Shown: positions 23,601-35,162, counted from the stretch's first letter. The stretch: 64,000 bases of DNA from Akanthomyces muscarius (GCF_028009165.1 NC_079242.1:372001-436000); one strand, 5' to 3'. A program made the numbers and translations. The notes: generated by a model from the letters alone, not told the origin.

Positions 23601-23783
23601 CAGGGCAGCAGGCCGCGCGAGGCGACGCTGTCGGTTGAGCCCATGGACATGGTGGAGGACATGGTGCGCGAGATGGGCGACTTTTGGCAGGCGTGGGACG
23701 TGGACGCGGAGCTCAGCGCGGCCAAGAAGGCACAGGTCGAGGCCGGTGTGAGCTCATCACAGTCGCGCAATGCATGGCGTTGA
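20625..23783 (+). CDS. Large disordered, acidic fungal protein of unknown function
   Basis: Single exon, 1052 aa, starting MMLQDVMPPGAPRSTRP. I recall similar proteins in related fungi carrying labels such as 'protamine P1', which gives no function. Three parts look conserved rather than low-complexity. The first is the N-terminal block DVYYFGSDDDLYESPRERKR to GWKNPWASKTRSTR (about 35-100). The second is a basic block near 845-890 (RVRKRRTLTGSSLRHARLKS, then RVSWLLPGEQD). The third is a C-terminal acidic helix near 1005-1035 (MDMVEDMVREMGDFWQAWD). Between them lie acidic Ser/Glu-rich stretches. The basic blocks would suit nuclear localisation (inference). No enzymatic motif is visible. Confidence 0.8.
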   Translation: MMLQDVMPPGAPRSTRPLVDTIYCEAQCPDEDVYYFGSDDDLYESPRERKRRYELAGQRFLDGSAPRLFSASLRGPFESSRGWKNPWASKTRSTRIAQPPKPQSSCSTKAPTPLKATKRHVKHLPAQMSLDRSECHLPSPQSLKTASLSADAHPFLEDEELQAVQAWRHNIHSTEPDVVQQATPTATDAISPLKRKASHNWLKTVPDKRTRAERAENDASDRSKRRFSAFPDLSLQGGEQPDLVTNARLGSSTRFSPRNSTSQLISPPKQSLGARNTAKSPVPVNSKPSEKPSQEQQAAATLSSPVSLRNVKQEKPDTQPSPLKFKVKVHVTSDASQWLDTLPPKTTAMHYTASNGVVQKPYRVPDDEDFVFDLAMAPPSDFSESEDDESSQEVEHATEAALEEPQPSVRNEKPGPETDGSSDSDLTELSGSPELSDINESAEESEAVSAEELDEMQDDSSEAPDFAEMKMVDDGTASESMRTTDEVQVERPTEAEESLDWEGFSTAEDASEMGKTADASEVDEIPGVAMSHSVLKETTCLLANESHDASGSETCQMPQQDAVEPAAELNAADHVSSPVAEEERVQSSPCVTEASTHSVAEPAVPPSPKVKQESSEFSLRAMFRNLVPTKSWAQLTHLTSSPPQATMQELIAPATTEEHVLPSVEDVDYENVSGDESDGTPMMVELGSETGEQSATLHTGAAPAKEGDEACQHSLPEPGSALASEKPATPQHQPVAEGSFSRTALEQNQSKLSDEPTAENETADPVAVAGVPQEPHTPSGRETTPAPCTATDEIPPAVETPVTPVTAKTPSPVSKATDSEPRFAFKSFAAFTTPSPERLRVRKRRTLTGSSLRHARLKSILSSGHADSTRRRSNRVSWLLPGEQDAEGSHSEGKAGASHGAPSSPPPRTPLAELPTAANEKFAKHFSSVVKRTDGLRHRFHVTANTDRGVGSLALNSSSQTSSIVARSKNTVGDAMEGTPSTAAAASHDVENQGSRPREATLSVEPMDMVEDMVREMGDFWQAWDVDAELSAAKKAQVEAGVSSSQSRNAWR

Positions 23784-24738
23784 TGGGATTTTGTTCATGT
23801 GATTGGCGTTTTACGTTTGTTTTTCAGTTGATGATTGCATCCATTGCTCCCCCAAAGATACCATTTGAGCTTTATACATAATTTGTGCTTTCAATGCGCT
23901 ATTCTTCACCTTATTTCCTCGTGTGTGCTTTCAAAGGCTGCTTACTGCGTTGATACATTGTTCCATGTTTCATGATGCAGAACTTGATAGGCGTGCCATG
24001 TCGCACGTTATTTATCTGGTTGAGCGAGGTTTGGAGTGATGGCTTACACATGGCAATGACAAAAGCGACAAGCAACGAAACACCATGCCGCCAAGGAAAA
24101 TGCTGATTCGGCGAGCCTAATGTACATGAGGAAATGCCAAGCTATGCCACTATAACATTTGTACAAACAATTAACTGCCAGTGCGCGTTTTATCTGCCAA
24201 CGTCGACAAATTTAAAGTGTAGGGTAGCCGTTGATGCCCAAGCATCCTGGGAAGGTGGCACAAGCACCCCGGGCGCCGTGGCGCATGCACGCGGCCAGGC
24301 ACGCAATCAGCAGCTCATGGCCGTCATTCCGGAATAAGCCTAATTGCTGCGCCGCGAAGGGGAGGACCGGAACTTTCCAGAATCAAGAACCTACAGAGGT
24401 GAGCAGCATGCCCAAAAACACAATGCAAAATCTATTGCTTTAAAGAGCAGCTTCGGCAAGGCCTTCTTGTCGTGCCAGCCAGCGACATGGGCCTCCCGGG
24501 GGTGGTGACGAGCGTGTGGGGCCGGCGCGACCAGGGTGGATCAAGCCGACCCGGATGGTCCAATTGCCAGGCCGGGAGTCTAAACGTGGGAGAGACATCG
24601 CCCAGGTTTACATGATGAGCTTTTCTGGTCGAAGTGTGAAGGGTCAAGGTCTTGCTTTCCGCTCTGGGGAGGAACAGGCTACGCTTGCCGTGGTTTTCCT
24701 TCTTCAACAGAGAGTAGGGGAAGCTTGCCCAAGTCATA

Positions 24739-24755
24739 CACACACACACACACGC
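24739..24755. repeat. (CA)n microsatellite
   Basis: Seventeen bases of alternating C and A in the gene-free region. Confidence 0.85.
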
Positions 24756-25997
24756 CCCCTCCAACTCTGTTCCTGGCGGTGGTGTGTGTAAGTGAGCAAT
24801 GCACTCACCCTGAAAATGATCGAGATGGTTGCTTTGCGACCTTTTTTTTTCTTCTTTTTTTTTCTTGATAGCGTGTCATATTGATAGCCCGCGCGGGCCA
24901 TCCCTAGCCTGCAGCCTGCAGATGTTGCAAAAAATCGGAGTGTGATGCAAGGGAGTCGCAGCCAGCCACGCAAGGTTATCAGACGAAGAGCAGAGATAAA
25001 GAACGTGTGTAGCAGCTACAAGGGTGGATATTACCTCACGCATGCAAATACGACGCTGCTACTTCAAAGCGCAGATAGACTCAATCGGCCCATTGTATAT
25101 CTCAACGTCACTTGCCTCGCACTAGCTTTGGAAAGCAATTTGGATTGTGTGCAGATGCGCGCATCATAGGCAAACTTACTCGCGGCGCAAACATGCATAC
25201 TTCTAGACACTTACCTGAATTGCTGGTTTTTTGCGTGAAACAACCCAGGGGTAGGGGTCTGGCACGCGGCAGACCGTGTCCTGGCCTCGAGCATATATTG
25301 GCGCTCAACAATTCTGCTCCGGCTTGTTGCCCTCGCCACCAATCTAGAGAATGGTATACACCAATGACGGAGCAGCAGTCGTGCCATGTGCCGCTCGGTG
25401 CCTTGTAGGGAATAGTCCTGAGACTTTGCCGTTAGAATCATGCGGCCTCCCTGCTTGAGCTTTCTTGCTAATCATGACTTTCTTTTGACTATACGTAGTG
25501 TCAATGTCAGGGTGCTTTGATGCGAGCAACTGATCGGACACCGACATTTGGGGCTGGCCATGACAAGTTTCAAGAGTCAAGATCCCGGTCTCATTGTATC
25601 GGGCGGCAGCTCACATCCGCAACATCCGGGCGGATCAGCTGCGACCAAGCTTGCGCAGGGTCACGCTTTCTTTTGGTATTAACATTAGTCTGGCTGATAG
25701 TCCAGCCATGGCAAGATAATGGTGACGATGCTTCTCTCGTGTTCGGCGCTGGAAGGGGTCTGTCGCACTGGCAACTATCTAGAAATCAGCGCTAGCTAGG
25801 TAAGGCGTGGGGGAGATTGGTGTTGATGGGTGCAAGATGAGCGCGTTGAGCAATGACGAGGGGCGGACGGCACGTGCAAGTAATGGAATGCGCTGGTTGA
25901 ATCTTCAATCGACAGTCCAGACGAGAGGGGGGGATAGTGGCATCGTTATGTAGCACACTTCCAAGGGCGGCGCCAGAGTACATGGACATGGGCCGCT

Positions 25998-26022
25998 GCA
26001 CGTTGCACGTTGCACGTTGCAC
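25998..26022. repeat. 7-bp tandem repeat, GCACGTT x3.6
   Basis: Three perfect GCACGTT units followed by GCAC. Overlapping words such as TGCACGT could be repeated protein-binding sites (inference). Confidence 0.85.
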
Positions 26023-26088
26023 AGAAGCAGACTGATGGTAGACGGCGGACTTGTTCTAGAAAGTGAGCTTCCGGAACAGGAAGGGGCT

Positions 26089-26120
26089 GCATGGTTGCAT
26101 GGCTGCATGGCTGCATGGCT
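26089..26120. repeat. 8-bp tandem repeat, GCATGGCT x4
   Basis: Four 8-bp units; the first differs by one base (GCATGGTT). It lies about 70 bp from the 7-bp repeat. Confidence 0.85.
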
Positions 26121-27141
26121 CGTCGTAATTGGACTTGTAATCCTGCTGGCGAGGCAAGGGTGACATGAGCGGTGTCAGTGCTTTCGTGAAGCAAGGTAGT
26201 GGTAGTGGCAGTGGTAATAACCGCGGTTATGTCTTGGACGCGGCAGACATATGACAGCTCGACAAGGAAACAAAGGGGCAGGATGGAAAAAAATTCCAGG
26301 ATTGACGACGGGAGGGGAAGGGAGCATTCGCTGGAGAAGAGCGTGTGCTGTGGCGCGGCTCCCAATCTGGCAGGGGAAGCAAGGCTGTGCATGGGTTAGT
26401 CGGATGGCAAAACATGGGTGAGCTTTGGCTTCTCATTGACTGCCGGCCCCTGAACCGGGAGCCCGGAAACGTCGAGCGTAGCGACCAGAAGCTTTGCCTC
26501 TTGCCTGGACATGAGAGATTCGCTTTCGGTGAGGATCAAGGATAGACTTTGCACGTGGGAATACCTTGTATCAGCACACGTCGCGAGGCCGCTAGGCTAG
26601 GGCATCTCCTAGTCAGTACATGACCAAAAGAGATGAACATGATTCGGGAACAGGCCGGAAAAGCTTGTTGTTCATGGGAAGGCTGTCTGAGGATGGCGTG
26701 AGACTGGGTTCAGATTGTTCAGATTGGGGCGGCAATGTGCGACGTCGCTGGGCAAAGGACGCCCAGATGGCAACGCTGTGGGAAGCACGAGGAGGAGCAA
26801 GCGACTTGAACTGGGCAACTGGGCATCATTTTAAGCAGCAAATAATGGCCATTCAAACCCCAGGAAATGGCCTTGTGGTCAGGCGCGGCGGTGACAGGAC
26901 GGCGGGGACCCGAAGGCCGCGTCTAGGACAACTGTAGGATCTCAATCCGTAACTAGTTGGTCAAGTCAGCTTGGAACCAGTCAGAGTTACTGGTAAGCAA
27001 CATTCGCCACGACTAGCACCAGCCAGCAGCCGTCAGTAGACGGCGTTAGTAATCTGTATGATTGCAGTAATGGATAATGTCCTGACGTCGTAGGCTGGCC
27101 ATGCTTTCCGTGCCGCGACGGTCATAGGCTGTACCAGTACC

Positions 27142-27157
27142 TAGGTAGGTAGGTAGG
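27142..27157. repeat. TAGG tandem repeat (TAGG x4)
   Basis: Four TAGG units. Similar TAGGTAGG/CCTACCTA words recur in several other gene-free stretches of this window. Confidence 0.8.
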
Positions 27158-27772
27158 CCCGTAGAGGTAGGTCCGTACTGGTCAATTAGACTGCGCCAAA
27201 CATCCGCTACAACGTGCCTTCACACCCGCTAAAGAACGGCCGGCAACTCCCTGTAATATCGCCTAAGCCAACAGCGTCGACCACCCGAAGACACGGCGCA
27301 GCGCCCTGTATCACAGTGTCCAAGCCGCTGCAACTCAGCGCAACACCTTCGGTTTACCTACCTAATTTCCGGGGTGTCAACGTTGGGTATTTTGCATTGC
27401 CCTTATCTTGCCACCAATTGGCCAATCTTCTTCCTTGCACCCTCTGTTTTCTACTGGCCACCTCGCCGCCAGAAAGCAAAGATAAAAAAACAACAAGATT
27501 GCCACAGGCTAAACCCAACCGAGCTAATCTTTCGCACCCCAGCCAGGCGCGGATACTGAGTAGTGGTAGTCTCTGCTCCCGATCTTTTCTCCCCCCACCC
27601 CTCCTCCGGGTTCCCACGTTTCCCACCTAAACATCATCCGGGCCCCGTCGACCGCCAAAACCTGATCTCACACTCTCCCACACACACACCCGTCCTCACC
27701 CACCTGCCACCCCCGAATCTGCCACGAATCATCTCACCCACGCCCAGTCGACCGTCGCCCTGTCGCGCCCAG

Positions 27773-27835
27773 ATGTCATCCCCATGTCGAGCCCGAGTCG
27801 CCAGCCGGAAATTGGCGCACCACTCGCCCCAGTGA
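27773..27835 (+). promoter_or_regulatory. Overlapping out-of-frame upstream ORF of KCS1
   Basis: An ATG 11 nt before the KCS1 ATG opens a 20-codon ORF in another frame, ending with TGA at 27833-27835 inside the KCS1 coding region. Both ATGs have C at -3, so neither context is strong. If transcribed, it should lower KCS1 translation or force use of a later start (inference). Confidence 0.5.
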
Positions 27836-30800
27836 GCCAGGACGACTGCAGCCATGACCGCCAAAACCACCTCGACGGCCACAAATCGGTAGCAGAAGCA
27901 CCGCCAGCAATCGTTGCAGCCCCGGCACCAGCACCAGCACCAGAACCAGCACCAGCACCAGCCGCCACCGCTCGTCCCGATCCAACGGTTATGCTTGACC
28001 CTCTGCCAGACTCTGAATCAAACAGAGACGTTGTTGCCGAGCAAGGCCAAACCGACGACGGCCCTGACTCTCAACAAGCTCAGGCCCATCCGCATCTGCA
28101 CCACCGCCCGATCCAGAGCCATACATCTACGCCTGCTTCTACACTCACTCCTCTCTCTTCTCATGCTGATGCTTCTCTTCCTACTCATACTCCTTCTCAA
28201 TCGCTACCGCCTTCACACCCCTTGCCCCTGCCTGCTGCGACACCGCTTCACACCACTGCGCCAACCCAACCAGGCACACCTGCACAGTCTACTGATATAA
28301 AGACCCGACCTGGTCGCCCCGTGCCCGTTGTCGCCGCCAATCCCGGCTCAAATCCAATTCCATCCTCACGTCCACCTGCTGCCCCCTCGCTCCTCTCGCA
28401 GGCTCTAGCCACTGCCCGCGGTATACCGACCAAGCCTGCATCATCACAGCCCGACAGCACAGACAAACATCGACGCACGACGGCTCAGCAGTCCGTAACG
28501 GTACCGCAACCCGCTAGAGACACCAGCAGCATTGTCGACACTGCCGACACCACGCCAGAGCAGACCCCCCAAAACTCCGACAATGAGAAGCTCTTGCAAC
28601 ATGGCGAACCAGCGAGCTCGATAACATCCCGCGACATCAGCATGGAATCAAAATCCGCCATGGCTGCTCCTTCTGCACCCTCCATGGCGGCGCCGTTTGC
28701 TGGCCGCGATGCCATGCCCGGCACCGCCTCCTTCCACGACCAAACAATTGCACAAATCCGCGAGTCGCTCATGGAACACAGAGACTTCCTCGACCGGACG
28801 CGTGGCCGTACATCCTCCTCCCTCGACATTGACCGCAAGACTTTTGAGCTGCCCTCAGACCACCCCTTTTCCTACTCTACGACCCCCGACGATTTGACTG
28901 CCACCACGTCGGCCTACTACTTTGACCGCACGACTACATCCCCCTCGAAATTGCGAGACGCCGTCACCGCATCCGAACCACGCCAGCAGAACCGCCAGAA
29001 TGGCCACGACCATCGCCACGTAACTGGTTCCGACAAGACGGAGAAGATTTGGTCCATTGGTACAGGCGAGGGTAACGAGGAAGACGGCCTCGTTGAGAAA
29101 TCTGTTGCCGAGGCTATGGCTGGCGTCGAACCCAATGCCCGTAGCCGTAAAGCCAGTTACAGTTTGCGCTTCTTCAAAGAGGCCTTACCAGACGAGGAGA
29201 AGCCCCGCCGTAAAGATACAAAGGTCGCTCGCGACAAACTGACACCGACGACGGAAGAAACTGAGCACGCTGTTTTCGAGTCTTCTAGCGTCTCGGATGT
29301 GGCGACGGGTGACGAAGAGCCGCTCACACAGCAACAACAGTCACAGAAAGTGGACAAGAAGACACCGAGCGAAACTACACACGACACTGATTCTATTGAT
29401 TATTTTAATAACGAGCAGGACGACGTCGCCGGCGACGAGACACCTGTTGTGCGAGCCTCCGACGACACACAAACAGACGCCGATTCTGTGCCGCCACTTC
29501 ATGTGGGGCCGGAGCCGGAGCCCGTCGGCGCACCTGATCAGCTGCCTTCGCCGAGCACGCCGAAAGGTCGCGACTCCTGCGACAGTGGCGACGGCGATGC
29601 AGACGAGTCTGGCGAGGAGAAAATTTCCTCCGCCGTCTTCGTGCCGCATCAGGAACTGAGCGACGACCCCAGAGACGAGGTGGAGAGCCCCAACCCTGAG
29701 CATGCCCAGCGCCCTCGAGCCCCGTCCCAGAATCAACCTCACCCTTGGCTTGTCAAGGCCGATGAGCCGGAACCCGAAATTAGAGAGGACGATCCCAAGC
29801 CGTACGAATTGGTGCATAGGCGCTCACGCGAAAACCTCCTACCTAGACGCGTTGAACAAGAAACTGTCCAGCTCGATTCACTCCGCCCGATCGAAGTCGA
29901 TATTGAAACCAAGACGGCGAAATCGACTGGCAAATCTTCTCGTATCATCACGCCACATGAGGATTATACTCAAGATCACACGCATTCTCATACCAAAGAG
30001 CCACTCGAGGCGATTGAGCTCATTCCCTACAAACACCAGGTCGGCGGACACACAACACTCTGGCGCTTCTCTCGACGCGCCGTGTGCAAGCAGCTGAATA
30101 ACCGAGAAAACGAATTCTACGAAACCATTGAGAGATTTCACCGGGATCTGTTGCCGTTTCTGCCTCGATATATTGGCGTCTTGAACGTGACTTTCCAGAA
30201 GCAGCCAAGACGGAAAAGCGTCTCCAAAAAGGAAGAGCAAGCTGCAGCAGAGCGTAAGAAGCTTCAGGATGCTGCGGCTGCGGAAGAGCTCGCCGCCAAC
30301 AATGGTGCTGAGCCATCAGGTGTCTCGAACGGTATCGGCCCCAACGGAGTAAATCCGAGCAGGGTCGTTAGCCAGTCACTTGCCAACTCAGCCTTGCAAA
30401 TACCCACAGTCACATTTGATGACAACAGGCATATCCTCCCACGCAGCCTGTTGCAGCCAACACCGCCGCCGGATTATTTCCGAAGAAACAGCGCTTCGGC
30501 AACCAAAATATCACCCCAAGCCTCATGGACCACAAGCCAACGACCCTTCCTTGACAACAGACCCAACAGCTGGGGCGCAACCACAATTAACAAGCGACTC
30601 CGCAACGAAGTGTTCAACGACGCATTTCTCAAGCAGCCGGTCGAAATTCAGAAGCACCGGCGTCCTCACCAACGCTCTATCCCTCGACCGACTTTGCAAC
30701 GATTAATTCGCCCAAGCAACTCTGATCCGAACCTGAGCCGAGCCCGGCCAGTTGAGAAAAGACTGCCATCACAGACTACCCCTGCTCCACCGCCGCCTTC

Positions 30801-32103
30801 GATGCCTACGGAGACGAAGAGCGATCTGGGTGAGCCGAGTTTACAACTCGTTTCTGCTGAACCTGAGCCAGAAAAGGATGTTGTGGACGTCACCGGTACA
30901 AGTGCACCTGAGCCAGAAATTTTGAAGAACAATCCTCTCGCTGCTAAGAAGAAGCGACGATACTCTGCTGGTGGTCTTCGCAGAAGGCCGCAAGACGTAC
31001 GCGAGTCAAGAGGCAACCTCAAGTATTTCGAGGAGGCAGACGACGCCGATTACCATGGCGAGAATGGCAAGGCAAACAAGGAAAATGGCAAAGCTTCATC
31101 TGAAACGAATGGCAAGTACGAAAATGGCGAGGAAGAGGGCATGTTTGAATCCGATATTGTGAATTCCTCGCACGACACTCGGAATATTGATCTTTCACAC
31201 TCTACGGCGTGCTCGACGGTCGCCTCGGAGCTCCCTAGCCCAACAGTCGAATTCAGGAAGATCCCGCGACCGGTGAATCCCAAGGAGGCCAAATCGCAGC
31301 GTGACCGCATCGAGTACTTTTTGCTGCTCGAAGATCTCACTGCGGGGATGAAGCGCCCGTGCATGATGGACTTGAAGATGGGTACGCGGCAGTATGGCGT
31401 GGAGGCTACGCCGAAGAAGCAAAAGTCGCAGTCGGAAAAGTGCCGGACGACTACCTCCCAAGAGCTGGGTGTGCGTATCTGCGGTCTGCAAGTCTGGAAC
31501 AACAGGACACAAAGCTACGACTTTCAGGACAAGTACTTTGGCCGCAGGGTCAAGGCCGGTGCCGAGTTTCAAGGCGCCCTGCAAAAGTTTCTCTACAATG
31601 GCGTTGATCTGCAGAGCATTCTGCGCCACATCCCGGTCATTCTCCGCAAGCTGACCCAGCTGGAGCACATTGTGCAGGGCCTGCGCGGCTACCGATTCTA
31701 CGCGGCCAGCCTGCTCATGTTTTACGACGGCGACCTGTCTGACGACGGTGGCGGGGATGAAACGGCGTACGAATCGGCCACGGACGCGGCCACGGACACG
31801 GAAGAGGCAGCGCCGCGGCGGCGCAAGCGAAATTTGAAGGAGGTGGACTTCAAGGTGGCTGATTTTGCCAACAGCGTGACGCCGTTTGACAACATTGACG
31901 ACAAGCCGTGCCCGCCGCAGCACCCGGGCGAGGCGGACGGCGGGTTCCTCAAGGGCCTGCACAGCCTGAAGATGTACTTTTTGCAGATTCAGCACGATGT
32001 GCGTGACGAGCTCGGCCTGGATCCGCTGGGCCGGGGCGTGCTCGAGCTGCAGGACCTGGAGGCGCTGCACATTGATGAGGACCTGGGCATGGTCAGCGTC
32101 TAA
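27784..32103 (+). CDS. kcs1: KCS1-type inositol hexakisphosphate kinase
   Basis: Single exon, 1439 aa. The C-terminal quarter is an inositol polyphosphate kinase domain. It has [14 protein letters not shown] near residue 1192, the family P-x3-D-x-K-x-G signature. SLLMFYDGD and KVADFANSV follow, corresponding to the family's later substrate and metal-binding motifs. Kcs1/IP6K enzymes make diphosphoinositol pyrophosphates (5-IP7) that control phosphate homeostasis and SPX proteins (family knowledge). A conserved segment upstream (about 740-805, [17 protein letters not shown] to FLPRYIG) belongs to the same fold. The first 700 residues are disordered, including an Ala-Pro repeat near 45-60. An out-of-frame ATG at 27773 overlaps the start. 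Confidence 0.93.
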   Translation: MSSPSRQPEIGAPLAPVSQDDCSHDRQNHLDGHKSVAEAPPAIVAAPAPAPAPEPAPAPAATARPDPTVMLDPLPDSESNRDVVAEQGQTDDGPDSQQAQAHPHLHHRPIQSHTSTPASTLTPLSSHADASLPTHTPSQSLPPSHPLPLPAATPLHTTAPTQPGTPAQSTDIKTRPGRPVPVVAANPGSNPIPSSRPPAAPSLLSQALATARGIPTKPASSQPDSTDKHRRTTAQQSVTVPQPARDTSSIVDTADTTPEQTPQNSDNEKLLQHGEPASSITSRDISMESKSAMAAPSAPSMAAPFAGRDAMPGTASFHDQTIAQIRESLMEHRDFLDRTRGRTSSSLDIDRKTFELPSDHPFSYSTTPDDLTATTSAYYFDRTTTSPSKLRDAVTASEPRQQNRQNGHDHRHVTGSDKTEKIWSIGTGEGNEEDGLVEKSVAEAMAGVEPNARSRKASYSLRFFKEALPDEEKPRRKDTKVARDKLTPTTEETEHAVFESSSVSDVATGDEEPLTQQQQSQKVDKKTPSETTHDTDSIDYFNNEQDDVAGDETPVVRASDDTQTDADSVPPLHVGPEPEPVGAPDQLPSPSTPKGRDSCDSGDGDADESGEEKISSAVFVPHQELSDDPRDEVESPNPEHAQRPRAPSQNQPHPWLVKADEPEPEIREDDPKPYELVHRRSRENLLPRRVEQETVQLDSLRPIEVDIETKTAKSTGKSSRIITPHEDYTQDHTHSHTKEPLEAIELIPYKHQVGGHTTLWRFSRRAVCKQLNNRENEFYETIERFHRDLLPFLPRYIGVLNVTFQKQPRRKSVSKKEEQAAAERKKLQDAAAAEELAANNGAEPSGVSNGIGPNGVNPSRVVSQSLANSALQIPTVTFDDNRHILPRSLLQPTPPPDYFRRNSASATKISPQASWTTSQRPFLDNRPNSWGATTINKRLRNEVFNDAFLKQPVEIQKHRRPHQRSIPRPTLQRLIRPSNSDPNLSRARPVEKRLPSQTTPAPPPPSMPTETKSDLGEPSLQLVSAEPEPEKDVVDVTGTSAPEPEILKNNPLAAKKKRRYSAGGLRRRPQDVRESRGNLKYFEEADDADYHGENGKANKENGKASSETNGKYENGEEEGMFESDIVNSSHDTRNIDLSHSTACSTVASELPSPTVEFRKIPRPVNPKEAKSQRDRIEYFLLLEDLTAGMKRPCMMDLKMGTRQYGVEATPKKQKSQSEKCRTTTSQELGVRICGLQVWNNRTQSYDFQDKYFGRRVKAGAEFQGALQKFLYNGVDLQSILRHIPVILRKLTQLEHIVQGLRGYRFYAASLLMFYDGDLSDDGGGDETAYESATDAATDTEEAAPRRRKRNLKEVDFKVADFANSVTPFDNIDDKPCPPQHPGEADGGFLKGLHSLKMYFLQIQHDVRDELGLDPLGRGVLELQDLEALHIDEDLGMVSV

Positions 32104-32284
32104 GTGGACTATGCCTTTTGGTTCTTGAAGCTTGGATTTCAAGAACAGAAGAGTCGGATTTTTGTCGCTAGTTTTTCTGTTTGGCGTTTTTGTTTCTCTT
32201 GGTTCAAATTGGTCTGCTTGGGAAATTCGGGCGGCGTTGAAGATTTGACCAAAAAGAAGATGATGACTCACTGGCACGTTATGC

Positions 32285-32322
<38 letters not shown>

Positions 32323-33091
32323 CAGCAGTAGTCGGAAAAGCCCCGCGGGACAAAGACTGGCGCGATATGCAAGCTGACGCCATGGTTTTTTTTTTTTTGC
32401 TTTTTTTCTCGGTAAAATTACATGGAAAGCGAGTTTTGGGAACGGCACAGCACGCGTACGTGTGTGTGTGTGTGGTTGAAAACAGGCATGGAAAAAGATT
32501 GAAAGAGGAAGAAATACCCCACTACGCATAGACTTATGGCGCATATATTTTTGGCATTTTTTTACAAGATGATTTGTTGCAAGCTTGAAGCTAAAGTCTT
32601 TTGCTGACAAAGTTGTGGTGTGGCTGTCTATGACAGTCCTTGTGTGAGTGTGCACCTGTCCCGCGTTGGGTCTCTATTGGTGATTCGATGGATTGAATCT
32701 AGTTTATTATATTTTATTTTGTCTCATTTACTCTCGCCTTGTTCCAACTCATCTGTGAGCGGGGATTTGAATGTGTCTTGCTTTAATTGGTGACTGGTGA
32801 TCGGAGACTTTTATTCCACCGCCTTTACCGGAGAGACAACTCCCCACCCACCCACGCCACGCCCCCTTGCACGATAGGTATAGCTCCGGCACTTGGGTTC
32901 AGGTATCTTGATGTACTAGTTTACCGACTCCTAGGTAGCTGGAGTGGATCAGACGTGACGGGATGATGGATCGCCTGCGCGCCGCCAACTCAATAGTTTC
33001 CGGTAGTTCTGCGGAGGAGTTGAGCTGGGGGGGGGGTTCTTCCCTTTTTGTTTTTTTTTCTCTGCGCACGCATCAAACAGAACGACGGACA
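32104..33091. other. Intergenic region KCS1 / P450
   Basis: No gene is seen. It holds the (CAG)10 repeat, T-rich runs near 32386-32410, a (GT)n run at 32460-32474, and a CTAGGTAG word at 32931-32938 in the P450 upstream region. A minus-strand ORF here is antisense continuation from KCS1. Confidence 0.5.
32290..32319. repeat. (CAG)10 trinucleotide repeat downstream of KCS1
   Basis: Ten perfect CAG units followed by interrupted CAG/TAG units to about 32330. It lies about 190 bp past the KCS1 stop, so it is probably in the 3' UTR and not translated. Confidence 0.9.
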
Positions 33092-35009
33092 ATGAACGTC
33101 ACGCAGGATGCGGCCGGCCACGGCCTCGACGCCGGCCTCGTGCAGCAGCTCTACAACCACTACTGCCACCTTTCCTACCTGTCCGCCCTCGCGGCGGTGC
33201 TGCTCGTCGGCCACGCGCTGCGGCGCCACCGCAGGCTGAGCCGCTTCCGCGGTCCGCCTCTGGCCGCCGTGTCGGACGTGCCCCACCGCCTGGCCATGCT
33301 CGGCGGCGAGTGCCATTTGTTCTACGCGCGGGCGAACAACAAGTATGGTGCGTTGAAAAGGAAAACAACATGTATACAAAAAGCTACTGCTGCTGCCTTG
33401 TTCTCTCTGGGCGTACATGTAGTTGCAAAAAAAAAAAAGGGGCGGGGTCGAGTGCGTGTGTGTAGCTAATGCTCAATCCTGCATGTAGGCCCCATTGCCC
33501 GGGTGGCTCCAAACATCCTCACGACGTCGTCGCCGGCCGTCTGGGCGCACGTCAACAACACCCCGGGCTACAAGCGCTCCGACTGGTACTACAATGCCGT
33601 CCGCATCGAGCACCGACGAGACAACGTCTTTAGCCAGACGGACAATGCCAAGCATGACATGAGAAGGAAGCAGATGGCGCCCGGGGTAAACATGCACCAC
33701 ACACGTTTCTTTACACCACACACGACTTCTTCAACTTGGATTGCGCAAGACCAACTTTTATTTATTTTTATTTTAGCAACAACAGCCCGGCTAACTTTAC
33801 AATGTACAGTACTCTGGTCGTGAGAATGCCCACCTCGAAGACTCCATAGACGAGTGCCTCGAGCAGTTCCTCGCCCTCATGCGAAGCAAGTACCTGTCCT
33901 CTGCGCAGCGGGCCGTGCCCGCCGACATGGCGCGCAAGGTGCAGTTCTTCACCCTCGACGTCATCAGCAAGGTCGGCCTGGGCACCGCGTTTGGCATGCT
34001 GCGGGCCGACGCCGACGTCGACGACTACCTGCGGTCCAGCGAGGAGGGCCTGCGCGTCGGCAACACGGCGCTGGCGCTCGGCGTCGGCTGGCTCGCGCAC
34101 CTGCCGTGGCTGGGCCGCTTCGTCGCGCCGTCGCCCGACGACGGCAGCGGCTTCGGCAAGATGATTGCGGCGTGCTTCCGCCTCGTGGACGAGCGCGCCG
34201 CGCGGCCCGCCGACGACGACGCCCGCTCTGACATGCTCGCGTCGTTTATGCGCCACGGCCTGGCCGGCGACGAGCTGCGCACCGAGGCCCTCGAGCAAAT
34301 CATCGCCGGCTCCGACACGACGGCCACGGCCATCCGCGCGGCCCTGCTGCACGTCATGACGAACCCGCGTGTGTGCCGCGCCCTCCAGGACGAGGCCGAC
34401 GAGGCCGTGCGCGGCGGCCGCGCAGAGGGCAGCATCATCACGGCGGCGCGGGCCAGGCAGCTGCCGTACCTCCAGGCCGTGATTCGCGAGGCGCTGCGCT
34501 TCAGCCCGCCCGTGGCCAACATCTTCTCCCGCGACGTCCCGCCCGGCGGCGACACCGTCCGCGTCAACGGCCAGGACGTCTTCCTGCCCGGCGGGACGTG
34601 CATCGGCTACTCTGCGTACGCCATGCACCACGACCGGGACGTGTACGGGCCCGACCCCGACGCCTTCCGCCCGGAGCGCTGGCTCGAGCCCGACGAGGGC
34701 AAGCTGCGGCCCATGGTCTTTGCCAACGAGCTCGTCTTTGGCCATGGCAAGTTTCGCTGCCTGGGACAAAAGGTGGCGCACATGGAGATTAGCAAGTTCA
34801 TATTCGAGGTGCGTTTGAGCAAGCCTGGGCTGACCACCCCCGTCCCGAGGCAAAGTCGCTGACGCGGTTCGCCCCGCATCTAGGTATTCCGCCAATTCGA
34901 CCTGGCCATTGTTGATCCGGCCCATCCCTGGACCAGGCGCAACTGTCTGGGCCTGTTCCAGATTTCGAACATGTGGGTTCAGGTGACTGAGCGCAAGCAA
35001 CTGGTCTAA
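33092..35009 (+). CDS. Cytochrome P450 monooxygenase (pisatin demethylase-like group)
   Basis: Exons 33092-33347, 33489-33685, 33810-34808 and 34884-35009; 525 aa, a normal microsomal P450 length. An N-terminal membrane segment (SYLSALAAVLLVGHALRR) precedes the catalytic domain. Visible motifs are the I-helix AGSDTTATA, the K-helix EALR, FRPERW, and the heme-ligand loop FGHGKFRCLG, which matches F-x2-G-x3-C-x-G. The segment ENAHLEDSIDECLEQFL followed by ARKVQFFTLDVISKVGLG resembles the pisatin demethylase/benzoate hydroxylase-type fungal P450s. The substrate cannot be predicted. It is convergent with the methyltransferase gene, with 153 bp between stop codons. Confidence 0.92.
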
Positions 35010-35162
35010 GGCATCTGATGATGCGACGAGGATTTAATCAAGACAAATGTAGTCAATGAGAGACGCCATATCCATTTAGCAGGATTCATCCCCTATAATG
35101 TAGTAATTTCTGTGGGATTTCACCACGCAGGGCTGTCATGACTAGAGCGAGGATACGCTTGA

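Larger units (their letters stand above)
23784..27783. other. 4.0 kb gene-free region upstream of KCS1
   Basis: No conserved ORF, tRNA, rRNA or transposon signature is seen on either strand. It holds a (CA)n run at 24739-24755, a 7-bp tandem repeat at 25998-26022, an 8-bp tandem repeat at 26089-26120, TAGG repeats at 27142-27157, a CACGTG at 25871-25876, and a pyrimidine-rich block from about 27570 that is probably the KCS1 leader. Base composition is mixed, not the AT-rich pattern of RIP-degraded repeats. Confidence 0.5.

Noticed and set aside
25998..26120. CRISPR-like array
   Set aside because: The repeats are 7-8 bp, directly adjacent without spacers, and the DNA is from a eukaryote.
23784..27783. 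RIP-degraded transposon
   Set aside because: Composition is mixed and GC-moderate, with no TpA excess visible by eye, no terminal repeats and no transposase or reverse transcriptase motifs.
31195..32655. 486-codon minus-strand ORF overlapping KCS1
   Set aside because: It is antisense to the conserved kinase domain of KCS1 and has no recognisable motif; long antisense ORFs are common opposite GC-rich coding sequence.
33768..35000. 410-codon minus-strand ORF opposite the P450
   Set aside because: It mirrors the P450 main exon; its Arg/Ala/Val/Gly-rich composition is that of a codon-bias shadow.
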